The translations under genes were made by a program, and so were the position numbers. Under the pieces are notes generated by a model, which saw nothing but the letters and a program-made list of their open reading frames with translations, was not told the DNA's origin and ran no database searches. From Phalacrocorax aristotelis (Eukaryota > Chordata > Aves > Suliformes > Phalacrocoracidae): a DNA stretch of 64,000 bases. The stretch covers positions 15,979,541 through 16,043,540 of the forward strand of contig NC_134279.1 in NCBI RefSeq assembly GCF_949628215.1, written 5' to 3'. Numbering within the stretch: position 1 is the stretch's first letter; each line of letters starts with the position of its first letter. Of this stretch, positions 12,912-25,594 are shown piece by piece.

Positions 12912-13490
12912 TTGGCCTGGTTTCAGCTGGGATACAGTTAGTTTTCTTTCTAGTAGCTGCTATAGTGCTGTGTTTTGTATTTAGTATGAGAATAATGTTG
13001 ATAACACACTGATGTTTCACTTGTTGCTAAGTAGTACTTACACTAAGTCAAGGACTTTTCAGCTTGTCATGCTCTACTAACTGAGAAGGCTGGAGATATG
13101 CAAGAAACTGGGAGGGGGCACAGCCAGGACAGCTGACCCAAACTGGCCAAAGTGATATTCCATACCATATGATGTCATGGTCTATATACATACTTGAGGA
13201 AAGCTGGCCGGGGGGCCGCTGCTCGGGGATAGGCTGGTCATTGGTCAGTTGGTGGTGAGCAATTGTTTTTCTTTTACATCACTTGTCTTTCATGGGGTTT
13301 ATTTTTGTCTCTTTTTGTTATTTTCCTTTTCTTCATCATCATTATTATTATTATTATTATTATATTTCAATTATTAAACTGGTCTTCTCTCAACCCATAA
13401 GTGTTCTCACTTTTACTCTTCTGATTCTCTCCCCCACCCTACTGAAGTAGCGTGGTCCTCAAGCTCTTGTTCTAGTCAGGATCTTCTGTG
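12912..13490 (+). mobile_element. ERV-L-type LTR, 3' LTR of the adjacent pol fragment
   Basis: The sequence starts near CCTGGTTTCAGCTGGGATA, shares ordered blocks with the LTR at 63.3-63.9 kb, and includes AACACACTGATGTTTCACTT, ACAGCTGACCCAAACTGGCC, a GGTGGTGAGCAATTG block and an (ATT)n run (13337-13363). A poly(A)-type ATTAAA follows near 13374. The 5' edge is slightly degraded and the 3' end (after CTCTCCCCCACCC) is diverged, so the right boundary is approximate. Confidence 0.85.
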
Positions 13491-16400
13491 CCGTTAATAA
13501 CACACTGCATACAGGATGACATAATCATCCTTATCGGACACAACCTCCCTGTGTGGTCTTACAATATGTTCTTTTTCATTGCTGTTTTATACAATCCTAG
13601 AGTGAAGTGGAATAACATTTCCCACTGCTTCAGGTAACTTTCATTTCAGATCACGTGCCTCCCATGGCACCCTACCACCCGTTTAGTGACCACTGGCCAG
13701 TACAGACATCTACACCTGCCAAAGCTATGTGGTGGCTGTGCCAAGTATTCCCTCCAAGGAGCCCAGCAGTGGCCCTGTAAACACTGCTGCCTTTTCCACA
13801 GCAGCTGCCATCTTTGCAACTGGCCTGTACCCGCCTGCCTTTCAACCTTGAAGGCGGACATTTCTACGAGTAAGCTGACACCATTTTTGACAGCAGCTTC
13901 AGAGATTTGTAGTAGCTGGTGGGGTAGGGGATGGAGACCTTGCTGTGGGAGGATTCTGCCAATCCTGCTGCACTCTTATGCGGGGCACATTTGCTTTTAA
14001 ACTGGATCAGAATAATTTGTGTTCTTTAGTAATTTTAATTCAAGAATTGGAACTGCCTATATGCCCATTGCACTTAATCCTTTCTGTTATTGATGAGGAA
14101 AAGGAGCTGTGGTGGTAAAGCAGATTGGCCAGGGCAGCAGAGCTAGCAGCCCTGCAGCGCCCTGCTTCTCACTTTACCATTAATGGAGCACATGCACACA
14201 AATGCCAGGCAAAGGGAAAAACTATGGGGAGAACCAGAGAGGTACATTAACAAACTTCAGTGGTTGGGTCCCAAAGTCACCCAAGCACACTTGCTTTGCT
14301 AATCCGCAATTTACTATTCTGAAGAAAAAGATGACGGTAACGGTGAAGAAGGGGGAGTTCACAATTCACAAACCAATTTGTGTTGTTTCTGCAACACTGC
14401 AAAAGTGCGACCCATGAATATGCTAATGAAATTGCAATGAGAGTTTTGGCACCATTTCATCACCTCAACTAGATTAGGGAGCAATCACACTATGGGTTTA
14501 CATGTCTTTGGGAACTGCTGGGGAGGGAGAGGAAAATAGATCTGCAATATTTATAGTTAAAAAAAAAATTGCACTGCCTCTGCCATAAAATAACAATAAT
14601 GACTGTGAATTGATAAGAAATGGCTTCTGGGTTAGCCAAAAGGCTCACTGTTAATACCACTTTCCATGCCACTACATTGGCACAAAGGTCTCCTCCCACA
14701 GAGGAGAAGTCTGTGCCCATAAGTGCATGGTGCTGTACCCTCATGTGGCATCCCATCCTAGAGCAAGCAAGAAGTGCACATGCCAGAGTGCAGAGAGCAG
14801 GACATGGGACATTCCAGCTCTGCTTATCTTTTGAATAAGGGAGCAGCAAAGCAGCAACTGAGGGAAGGCTTGTGTCCCCTTTGGCTGGACCAGGAGAGAA
14901 GCAGTCAGGCAGGTGTGGGGAATAAGATCCAGTGGAGAATTTTGGACACTGCTCCTCAAGGAGTTTTTAGGTTAGACTTCTACTGACTGTGATTTGCATA
15001 GGGCTGTACAAGATCTCTGGATTGGGGGAGATCTGGGAAGTTAGCCACCGTGCTTTTTTCAGGAACCGAAATATAGCGATAAATAAAAATTACTAATCTC
15101 GCAGTCCAGTTTTGTACGTGGTGTGTCCCAAAGGAGATGCACTCACACGTTTTAGGTCCTTTCTGGGTGTGAAAGTTATGAGTTTCAGGAAAACTATCAT
15201 CTCTCGATAAATGGTCTACAAGGAAGCGTATAGCTTCTGCCCTGTTATCACTCAGCCTCTTGGATCCTCTATGACGCATTCATGTTTAAAAAAAAAAAAA
15301 ACAAACACCACATAGACAAAGATTAGGCTTCAGTATTTGTATTTGTATTCCACAATTAAATCCAGAAATAAACACTGCAGACATTGTAATATAGCTCTGA
15401 CACACTGCACCCACACATAATGTCTGTTTAGCAACTGAAGTAGTAATAACCCTATGGTTGACCTCAGTAGGAGCAAGAGAAGTCTCAGAAAGAAGAGTAT
15501 AGAAATAAGCTTGCAGATCAGATCCTCCTCGTTTGCTCCCATGAATAGTCCTACTGTGTTGAAATCTTTGCTTGTGCCAATTTGGGTGAAATGGGAAATG
15601 CAAAAGTCTTATTTCCCACAGCAACCTTCTGGAGTTTTATGCTAGCCCCTACTCAGCCCCTCTTCTTGCTTTTTTATGGGCAGTCATAAACTCTCAGTGG
15701 AGTTGATCCCATAATTAGCTTAACCCTTCTATTTCTGTGGCATGTATGAGACAGATAAGAAAGACTTGGACCTTGGGCCACCTTTTTAAATCTTAGTGCC
15801 TGCAGCTGTTGCCATGATGAGAGAATGTACAGAATGGGATGGTGCTGATTTATACCAAATGAGGATTTTGTCCCGGAAGCTTCTGCAGTGACATTTTCAG
15901 AAGTGATGGCTAGTTTAAAAGAAACTCCAGAAATGGGGAGGCGCAGAACCCATGGTCACTCTTGGAAATTTTCGTCTAGTTTTTAAGGTTACTTATGCGC
16001 TGATTTGCTCAGGATTTTACACATACAGCCTAGTGCTATAAGAACAAATGGCATTGCATCAAACACGCCGATGGGATGATGGGAAGATAGGAAGGAAATA
16101 CCTCAGAACTAATACAGAAGAAGATATCAGTGAGTGTGAGGGTTGTAAGGTAGCATAATTCATTCTGAGAGTCATTTACCTGTTTGATACCTGGTAGGTA
16201 TCTGGGATATCTAATAGTATCACCCTTGCTGTTTTATTTACTAACCATCATAGTTATTCTTTTCATTACCTCCACAGTGTAATGGTTATTTTATGAAGGC
16301 TCATTAAATTTAATGAGACACCACCAGATTTTATTACCTTCTAATAAAATGGGTAGGGGGAGCTGTTTTCTTTCTGATTCATGCAGCTCCAGAGTACCTT

Positions 16401-19400
16401 AAATAGTCAGGTATTTGGCTGGGTTATGAGCAGGGCCCCTGACATTCTTTCTGGTGCCCTCCTTGCGGAATGTCAGCGATTAACAGCTATTCAAATAAAG
16501 ATGCATACAAGGATATGCCTAGATAGGTAAAGGTTTATTTTACATACAGATATTTTTTTATACATATATTAGACCTTGGCATTTTTCTTCCAATGGAAGA
16601 CACAGTTCTGCCAGAATTAGAAAGAAATTGTGAGAGCATCTGGTCAGGAGCTTGTCAGTCCCAGAGAGAAGACACTTGCCAAAGTCCTCAGTGGGTGACC
16701 TGACAGAGCAAGGGTAGTTTCTCATAGCAAAGAATCAGATTCATGACTGCTCAGCTTATCCATTTATTTACTGCACAATTGTTCATTACAAGTATTAATT
16801 TTATCATTTTTTTAAAAAGTATGGGAGTCAGTGAGATTTTGGAAAACCCTGTACTGTGGAGAAAATGCTTAAAACCAAAAGAGAAACCAAGCAACAGTCC
16901 AATAAGTACCTCCTCAGGACATGACCAAGAAGGTGGTCCATAGAACTCGTCTTCCAGAGGCCCATTGCCCAGGAACATCATATCACTAAAAAAATAAATA
17001 CTGAAGTGAGCTTCTTGATAAGCTAAGGCAACTGGGGAGGGAAAGTCCAGCAAAGGTGCAATCTGTGGCTTGTATCTGAATCACCCGCACTCCAGGGAAA
17101 GTAGAAAGTGGAGCAAATGCTTGTCTGAATTAGTCCTGATGGAAGTATTGGGGAAGAAACTGGCTGGCGCAGTCAGGACTGCACACAGACAGTTGCAGGC
17201 TGTGCAGGCAGTCTCAGGGTGAGATCAAATGAGTGGTTGTGGAAGGACATCACAAGGAAACAGTGATGTAGCATGCAGTGGTTGCAGGCCAACAGCCTCT
17301 ACCAAGGATAATACTGTTTTAATAAAGCATTACATTTTAAAATACAGGGCGAAACCCAGAAATGCTAGAGGAGAAATTTGCTCTTCTATTGATGTTTTAT
17401 GCTGTGGTCTGGAAGCAGTGAGTGTCTGAAATCACTGTATCGAGAAAAAAAAAACAAACAAACAAAAAGAGATAAATAGCTTTGAACCTGGTGATTGCAT
17501 TGTAACTTCAGTAGCAGAACAACAAAATTTAGGAAGTGAAGGGTCTCTGAAAAACATGTGGTGATGCAGCCTCACTGACTGCCAAGTGAACAGCCCAAGC
17601 AAATGAAACTCTTCCATACAAAACAGGGTGAATTATTCATTATAAATAAATTATCCAATAAATGTAGTCCTTTCACTGATCCTAAATAGCCAACATCCGA
17701 TACATCCGATCCTGATTTCATATGTCTTTGGTACCCAGAATTAGGTTAAGAAGGGGCTGTTTTCACGCTGTTCCTTTTGTGGGTGCCTCACTATGTATTA
17801 CTGTGCCATTCATGCTCCCTGCTGTTGAGCTGAAAATAATGTTAGTGACTGGGTGCTGCAAATTGGGAATTCATGTATCCTGTTGTGCTCACATAAGCTC
17901 TCCAGCTCCCTCTTCTTCACTTCTTTCCCTCCGGTGGCTTGCCTGACACATTGACACCTTGCTGTCTCCCTCCATCTCTCAGCCCTGGGACGGCTCACCT
18001 GTCCCAGTGATTCTGACTGCTCTGGCAAGTCAGAGTAGGAGATTTAGAATATGTCCAATCCAGGTGGTCTTGGGCAATCGTTCTGGGGGACTGGTATTAT
18101 TGGGAATGTAGTCAGGCCATTATCCCCACCTGTCAGTGATTCATCCAATACCCATAGTTTAATAATCAGTATGAACCCTTATTTCTAGCCTGATGTTATG
18201 GCATGTTTTAAAATACGGACGTTGAACTGATTAGGCATTTTCCTTACAAAACAGATTTTTCCTGGGGAAATATCTGTATGTCAAACTACATCTTTCCCCT
18301 AGAAACCATAATTTGGATTAAGTTCTCCCCTAGAAAGTTTCTCCGAAGGAGATTGGAATTACACATCCAATTCAGGAAGAGATGAGGGATAAGTTGTGTT
18401 TAGCTAGAGGCCCAGCAGTGAGGGTATTTACCTAAAAAGAAGGGTTGTCTGGCCTCTCTGCTCAGCTCTGATATAGTTACTGACTCAAAGCTGAACAGCT
18501 CCATCCAGAGAGAAGTCCACACCAGAACAACCTGCAGCCCAGCAGTAAGGGGTTTGCTTGGGAGGAAGGAGACACAGGTAGAGACCCTTGCTTTTCCTCA
18601 GAAGGGATAATCAGGCTTGAACCAGGCTCTCTCATTTCCATGGTCTCTTCTATCCAGATTCTTTTTCGTAAATAAACTCTTCAAAAATATTTGGATTTGC
18701 CCTGGTGCAGAGTGCAAAGTATTACGAAAGCTCAGTAACACGTGCCAGATCGGAAACTACTTTCCCATTTGGTTCAGCGCTCCTAAGTACAATATTGTGA
18801 TATTTTTCAAATGAGGCTTGTTGGCTCTGAGAGTTGGCATTTGAATATCATTCCTGGGCAAGTGCCTCACCATCCATGAGCTCTGGTGGCTCCAATGATC
18901 ACACCTCCACCATGCATGTTTGGACATCGAGGCTGGTGTTCCTCAAAGTTGAGCAGAGCGCAATCCTGGGTTCCCTGGGGGCGACAGAGAAAAGAGTAAC
19001 AGGAGGCCCAGATGCCCAGCCTCACAAACAAAAAAAGAATTAAAATGGACTAAGCGCTGCATCTATGCCTTGCTGGTGTAAAGCCAGAGGAGCTCCTGCA
19101 ACTCAATTTGTGGAACTGACAGGCAGATTTCTTCCCTGATATATACTCTATATTCTTATCATAAAGGGAGCAGTTAAGAGGTATATAAAAAAACCTGTCC
19201 ATCCTCATTAGAGTAAAGTTGAGTATAGTCTATTCTTGCTTTAATGCAGTGATCTAATTAACCTTTAGCCAGAATTAAAACGACCTTGAATTGGCCTTGT
19301 GACCTCCAATGCTTAATGTTGTTAACTTTAAACAAGCTTTTTGGGGTGGTCAGGAGCTGCATCTGTTAAAATGGGCAAAAGGTCGAATCCATTTACTTAA

Positions 19401-19979
19401 ATACACCAACTGCATACATTGCTGGTGGATGTGCTGCCTACGTTTTTTAAAGGGGATAGAAGATGTAGCTTTGAAGATAAAGGGCAGCCTGTCTGTGAGA
19501 AACCGTGTGAGGAGGATGAAAAACTGTTCCGAGGATGTGTTTTCACCATCTCATTATACTTTCTAAGCAGTAAGCCTCTTCGGGTTTCATTTTAAGTTCT
19601 GCTATGTGCAAAATAATATCATGGTGAGCCAAACGACGTCGCTCGGTGGGCTCTGGCCCTGGTGTTACCGTTTCCAGAGGAAGGCGTGAGGCCGGTCGCT
19701 GCTCTCACGGCTGCTCACCCCGGGGCACGAGGTACCCGCTGTAGCAGCAGTGTCGCGTTTTGGGCCGAGCTTTACGTTCCACCGGGGTCCGGGAAATACA
19801 TGCTCGTGTGTAAAAAGAAGTAGACGCCCAGCTGAATTGCCTGGATCGCAAGGTCAGCGATGGAAACTACTTTAAAAAAATACACAGTGTCAGGGCAAAG
19901 AATTTCAAAGGCAACATATAAGATTTTAGATTAAAATACTCTGCTCAGACGCCTCCTCTGATTTATATCAAGGCGCTGG
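13491..19979. other. Intergenic DNA, no gene seen
   Basis: A 14-base A-run near 15289 and an A/C-rich patch near 17447 are the only repeats noted. A repeat-free stretch at about 19140-19340, with ATCTAATTAACCTTTAGCC, could be a regulatory element. No coding family is recognisable. Confidence 0.55.
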
Positions 19980-20394
19980 GATGTTGTGTACGGAGGGCGG
20001 TTTTGCTCTTAACCTCTGCCCGCCCGGCTGCCGCCCTGCCTGCGGCAGGGGTGGGTGCACGGCCCGCAGCCGAGCAGAGCTGCCGCCCTCCCCGCCCCAC
20101 GCACGGCGGGGCCGCAGCTGCCGCGCTGCCCACGGCCGAGCCGCCACCCCGATCGCAGCCCTTCGGGCCGGGCAGCGCCTCGGCCGGCCCGCCCGTGGGT
20201 GCCCCGCTGCGCCCGTGGGTGCCCCGCCGCGCGCCTCCGGGCACCGGGCGCGCGGCGGCGGCGGTGCTGTCGTCAGCAGCAGCCGCGCGAGTGCCGTGAG
20301 CGGTGTCTCTATTGCCGTCGCCGTCCCAGTTGCCGAAGCGTTTTTCGAGGCTGCTCCTTCCTCCTTCCGCGCAAAGCCGGACCTTAAATGCCGG

Positions 20395-21230
20395 CTGCCG
20401 GTAGTACATTAACATAGTGCATTAACATTTGTAATGTGGCGATTATTTTACATAATCGATCCCATCAAGTTCCTTTTCTTGGGGAGCCTCGTGTTTATTT
20501 ACATTTATTCCGCACACGTCAGTTTCCATCAGGAGCAAAACCGATTTTCTTGTCCTACATCTGCTCTCGGGGTAACCTTAATTCACCGTCAATCTCCTGG
20601 CGCTGTCGCCGCCGCAGCGAGCCCGGCCCGGGGGTGCCGCCGGGAGGGGGGGGGGGCGGCCTGGTGCCCCCGCCCGCCCCAAAACCGGCCCCGAGCGCAG
20701 CAGCGTGGAGAAGGGCAGGGCGGCCGCTGTATTAATTGCTGTTATTATTATTTATTATTATTTATTTTGCGGCAGTTTCTGTTTACGGCGTGATGCATTT
20801 GAGCCCAAACGCATTAGGTGCATTATTCATTGGGTACATTTGTCAGAACATGCATGTGTATAAAGAACTAATGATCCATATTAAATTAATGACGCTATAA
20901 AAAAGAAAAATACCCCATACATGCAGTTTATGACGGCAACTCCCGACTTTGATAAACCATAGAAAAGACCTAATCAGATGAAGCATTGGACTGTTCCGGC
21001 TCCAAAATTACATTTCTCGAAATGCGCTTGTACACAATGTTGGTTTTATTAAAACAAATTAATTCAGTCATTAAGGAATCATACGGCAAGTGTCTCATAA
21101 GTCAGGACCTCCAGTGTAACAAATTGATTAAATGACTGTGTAATAGTCTCTTTAAACAAATCTAGTGTAACAAGTTAATAGATCTGCTCAATTACCATGC
21201 TGGGGTGATGAGGATGTGGGCAACTCCGTC
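20395..21230. promoter_or_regulatory. Candidate conserved non-coding element(s) 5-6 kb downstream of NKX6-1
   Basis: AT-rich, repeat-free blocks (20395-20590 and 20735-21200) are sandwiched between CpG islands. They carry dense TAAT/ATTA sites (ACATTAACATAG, CATTAACATTTG, TTAAATTAATGAC, CAAATTAATTCAG) and ATAATCGAT. No open frame resembles a protein. The sharp change from CpG island to low-GC, low-repeat DNA is typical of homeobox-locus enhancers. Confidence 0.35.
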
Positions 21231-21479
21231 ATTAAATCCGGGATGGCTGGGGGGGGGGGGTGGGCGCGGAGATGCGTGTCGGTGGGGCAGCGCTGCGCTC
21301 CCGCAGCCCCTGCGGGGAAGGGGCTGGGGCCGGGCGGAGATGGCTCCGGGCACCGGGCACCGGGCAGGGCCGCCCCGCCACAGCGCCGGCGGGCTCCTCC
21401 TGACACCCCAGCGCCGGGGGCGCGGGAGGGAAATCTATTACCCCGCTGCCATTTTGTTAAGTGTTTGCTCCCCGTTGTG

Positions 21480-21730
21480 ACCCTGCCACTTTATCTGTTG
21501 ATTTTTATTTTCTGAGTGCATGTTGCCCATATGTTACTCTAATAGTTGCTATAATTCTTGAGCAATAGGGCTCGTATTTTACTGAGCTGAATTAAAAAGA
21601 ATGCACTTTAATAAAAAACCCGAGCAATACACTAATGGCTTGACATTGATGTATTTGCATAAAGATGAATTATATGGGCTCGCTTGACACGACTTTTAAT
21701 AAATGATAGAAGACGTTATTACAGGGATGC
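21480..21730. promoter_or_regulatory. Candidate conserved non-coding element with octamer ATTTGCAT
   Basis: AT-rich block between two CpG islands. It includes ATGTATTTGCATAAAG (POU octamer ATTTGCAT at about 21653), CTGAATTAAAAAG and TTTAATAAATGATAG. It has no repeat and no coding potential. Confidence 0.3.
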
Positions 21731-22996
21731 ACTTGCGTGTGCGGCGGCAGCGGGTTGTTGCCACAGGGCCAGCGCCCGCCGGACGCGGGGGACAGCGCGG
21801 GTGGCTCGGGGGCCCACCGTCCCCGCGGCGCTGCCTCCGCCGGGCGGGGGTTGCGCCCCCGGGGGATGCGGTGCGGTGTTGCCTGCCCACGTCGTTGCGG
21901 TATAAATAACTTTGTTCTTATAAACCGTGTTTGCTGGAGCGCGGGGCCGCTGCCGGGCGCCCGGCGGATGCGGTGCGGGATGGCCGCCGCTCCCTGCGGC
22001 AACGCCGCCGCTCGCTCCCCGGCAGATGTTTGCGTGCCTCCCGGAGACTTGTAACCGCTGTTCGAGACAGCTGGTAAACGCTGCCAGAAACATGTATCGG
22101 GAAAATACCTATCGGTGCAGAAGGTAAACGCGGAGCTGCAATTAGGAGGGAGCAGTTCGTCTTACTTTTTAATTTGCGTGCAGAGGCGCCGGCTCCGAAC
22201 GTGGGGTCGCTCTGCAGGTCGCCCGTCTCTCTCCCAGCGGCCTCGATACGGGAAGGGAGCTGCGGGGGCCGCCGGCCCGGGGGCGAAAGTCCGCCACCCG
22301 CATTTTAAAAAAACCCCAAGTTACTCTGGGGTGCGGGACCACTCGTGTCGCGAGGGAGGGGGTGCCTAAAGCAAAGCCCCGGGGCGGCTGGCACGGATGT
22401 AACGAAAGTCTTGCACGAAACGGCGTCACGGCGGCAAACAACGGGAGAGCGGGGGCGAAAACGGCGTGTGCTTGATATGGGAAGCGTTACAAATTAATGT
22501 CACTGAGAAGCGATGAATGATAACGGGATTTCAGGAGCTCAGAAAAGGCGAACACTCGTGAGGGGAAGGGTGGGAGAGGTCAGCACTCGCTGAAATGGTC
22601 GGGCTGTCCCGACGTGGCTGTCGGTCTGGGCATCCCTCTGGCAGGGGTACAGGCGTTGCCTCGCCTGCTGCCTCCGCGGGGGGCTCTGGGTGGGAGTTGC
22701 TGCTGGGATGAAAGAGCCCGAAGGCCCCGGGGTTGTGACAGCGCTGGTGTAGAGCCTGTCAGGGGCCAGGTGACAGTGGGTACGGGCTGGGACACTCCCC
22801 CGCCCCCCGCCACGCACAAGCCCCGAGGCGAGCGGCCACTTGGTTACTCCGCGGGGGGAGAGCCCTTCCTTCCCCCCGCGGCCCCTCCTGCCCGCCGGCC
22901 GGCCGCCGTCTTCCCCTCGTAACCCGCGTCCCTCGGGGCGAAGCCTGGGCTGCCGGCCTCGGGGTCCCGGCGCACGGGGCGCGGATCCTGCCCGCG

Positions 22997-23034
22997 TCCA
23001 TATGTCCTGCATCCATATGTCCTGCATCCATATG
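22997..23034. repeat. 15-bp tandem repeat, 2.5 copies
   Basis: TCCATATGTCCTGCA occurs at 22997-23011 and 23012-23026, with a partial third copy. Each unit carries an NdeI-type CATATG palindrome. It interrupts a CpG island. Confidence 0.9.
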
Positions 23035-24479
23035 CATGTGTCCCGAGGGCAGCAGCCGCCGGCTGGGAGCGGGTTACGAGTGGCGGCGCCGGCCCCCGGA
23101 CCCCTTTTCCCTTCCCGTGCCTCCTCTCCTTCCCTCTCTCCCTCCCCGAAGCCCCCCGGTGCCGAGGATTGTTGCGGGGCGCGGAGTGGGGACCTGTGCC
23201 TGGTGCCTTTCTGCGGGCAAAAAAAAAGTTTCCTCCGCCCGCGGTGACGCTCGTTGGGGCTGGAGAGGGACGGTAGCGGGTTCCCGTTGCGAAGTAGCTC
23301 GGCAAAGCAGGGACGCTGGGAAAGCGGGACGGATGCTTTCGGCACCCTGGGGTTGCACAGCCAGGAACTTCACCCGCGGTATGTCCTGCGGCCCAGAGAA
23401 GGCACATGGCAGGGACCGAGGCAGCGTAAACCCAGGAACAGCCGCCTTGATTTCCCCTGAGCCGGGAAATCCTGCACACCCACGCGGGAGGGAGCGGGGT
23501 TTAAACCCAGGGGCTCTATTACAGAAAGAAAGGAAAACCAAAAGCTCTTTGCGAAGGGAGCTGTCGGAACCAGTCCGCGGTGGTCTCTCACCGCGTGGCC
23601 AAGGACCGCCCGCCTCGCTACGCGGTCGCGCAGCCGTCGCCCGCCGCTCCCCACGCGTGTGCGCGGCCGCTCACTCCCCGCGGAGATTCCGGGCCGGGCT
23701 CAAGCGCAGGGCGGCTGCCGGGGAGCTGCTCTGCTGGCCCGGCCGCCCCCACAGACATGGTTGTGCAGTACTTTTTTAATGTCGTTATCAGTGGGTTTAT
23801 ACCGTCACGCAGCAAACTCCCGCGTGTTTGGAGGATTGAACTGAAACTGCGGCTGATTTCGGCCGGGTGCCGCGCACGGGGGGAGCTTCACGCCCCGTGA
23901 AGCCCGCTGACATTTTGTCTCCTAATTGCTCGCCGCGATGTCCGTGGCAGCCATCCCGAGGTTAGTTACTGAATCGCCTCCGAAAAAAGAGGCTGCGCCC
24001 CTCCGCCGAGCTGGGATTGATTTCCAAAACCTGCCCCGAAAAGGGGGTGGGTGGGTGTGGGGCGTGCAGTGAGCTCATGTGAATAACCTGCTCTTTCCTC
24101 CAGCGCCCCAGACAAAACCAGCCTAACCAGGCGATCAGAGCTGGGCTTTTTTTCTCTGCGATTCCACTTTCACGGTGCCAACTTCAAGCGGCGGCCAGCT
24201 GGGTCTCTGTGCAGAAGTAAATTAACTGGAAAACCTCAGTCGGTGCTGCAGTCAACTGGAAAAGGGGCCGGGGTGCGCCGGGGCGGGCGGTGCTCAGGGC
24301 AGCCCGGGGGCACACGGGAGGGCGCGGGCCGGGGCCGGGCTCTGCCCGGCGGAGCCGGGAAGGCGCTGACACCCGCCGGGCGGGAGCACCGTGGGCTCCC
24401 CGAGCAGGGACTCGGGAGCGGTGGCGGCGGAGCGGCCGCCGGCGGAAGGCGCTGTGGGAGTGCAGCCGAACCCGGCCCC

Positions 24480-24532
24480 GGCCCGGCGGGGACCCCCGGC
24501 CCGGCGGGGACCCCCGGCCCGGCTGGGCCCCG
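24480..24532. repeat. GC-rich 18-bp tandem repeat
   Basis: GGCCCGGCGGGGACCCCC occurs twice exactly (24480-24497, 24498-24515), followed by a diverged partial third copy. It has strong hairpin and G-quadruplex potential. Confidence 0.85.
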
Positions 24533-24909
24533 CTGCCGCCGGCCGGGCTCAAGCCGCCGGCGGCGGTCCCCGCCCCGCGGTATTTTCATTTCTTTCCCCT
24601 GGCCTCGCAAAACCCGCGGGGAAATCGTAACGGCGAGAGCTGGCAGGGTCGAATGGGCACTCTGAGAACCGCCCGGCCTTCCCCTTCCTGCCTTTACAAC
24701 GCGCCGGGAAAGATTTTGGGGGGGTCGGCGGGCCATTGGCAGCCCTCGGCGCCCCGGCCCGGGAGAGCCCGGGCAGCCGCGCCAAGGCAGCCGCCCCGCG
24801 CCGGGCTCGCCCCCTCCTCTCGGCCCCGGCATTGTCTAAGCCGAAAGCGGAATAAAACCCGGCTCCAGTTTCTTTTTTTTGTTTCCCCCCTCCCCCGGTG
24901 TAGAAAATG

Positions 24910-25265
24910 ATTCACAAATTTACGGAAGAATACTAATTTATTTATTTTTTCCTCCAAAATAGCTGGCCCTTCTTTCTCTTATGTCAGCCCTTCTGTTTGC
25001 TCTGCTGCAGCCGTGAAAAAAAGCGATTGTTTCTGCTCTGTTTAGATATGGAAATGATCGCATCTAGATAATGAGTTTCAATTTAAACCAATTGTTTCGG
25101 TATTGGGTCTAGCTCTTTACTGCAGACCCTTAGCCGGGCTCTTATTTTATTCGCCGTTTTCTTCTCGGAAAGCAGTTTCTTTCCCGTAATAACGGTAATA
25201 CTCTGCCCTCGATAACAGCTTGTGTCGCCCGCCACTTTAAAAGTTAATACAGCCTAATTTAGGCT
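24910..25265. promoter_or_regulatory. Candidate conserved non-coding element
   Basis: Sharp drop from CpG-rich to balanced, repeat-free DNA. It has AGCGATTGTTTCTG (SOX-like ATTGTT), a GATCGCATCTAGATAATGAG segment and AAACCAATTGTTTCGG. No protein-like frame. Confidence 0.28.
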
Positions 25266-25419
25266 GAGAATAACCGCTCCGGGGCTGGGGGGAACTCTGC
25301 CTGCCCGCTCACGGAGGGACCAGCGCAGGCAGGAGCCGCCAGCCCTGGCCCCAAACAACCGGCTGCTTATTTTATTTGTATCCTTCTTCAACCCCCACAA
25401 CAAGTGGACAACTGCCATC

Positions 25420-25545
25420 GTAAAAAAACAAGCAAACAAAAAACCCAAAAAACCCAAAAAACCCAACACCAAAACAACAAAAATCCAACAAAACAAACGG
25501 AAATAACCCAAACTAAACCAAAAACCCTCAACCACTCCAAACCTA
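25420..25545 (+). repeat. A/C-rich low-complexity tract
   Basis: Runs of AAAACCC, AACAAAC and AAAACAAC without G fill this stretch. Similar tracts occur at 33224-33285, 57655-57710 and 59350-59450, and in T/G orientation at 27739-27790 and 31432-31497. Confidence 0.85.
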
Positions 25546-25594
25546 TTACTGAGATTGAACAAAATATCCTGAAAATTATATCTTTTTTTCCCCT

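Noticed and set aside
22539-23345. 268-codon minus-strand open frame in a CpG island
   Set aside because: Overlapping open frames occur on both strands here. The product contains a translated 15-bp repeat and no domain.
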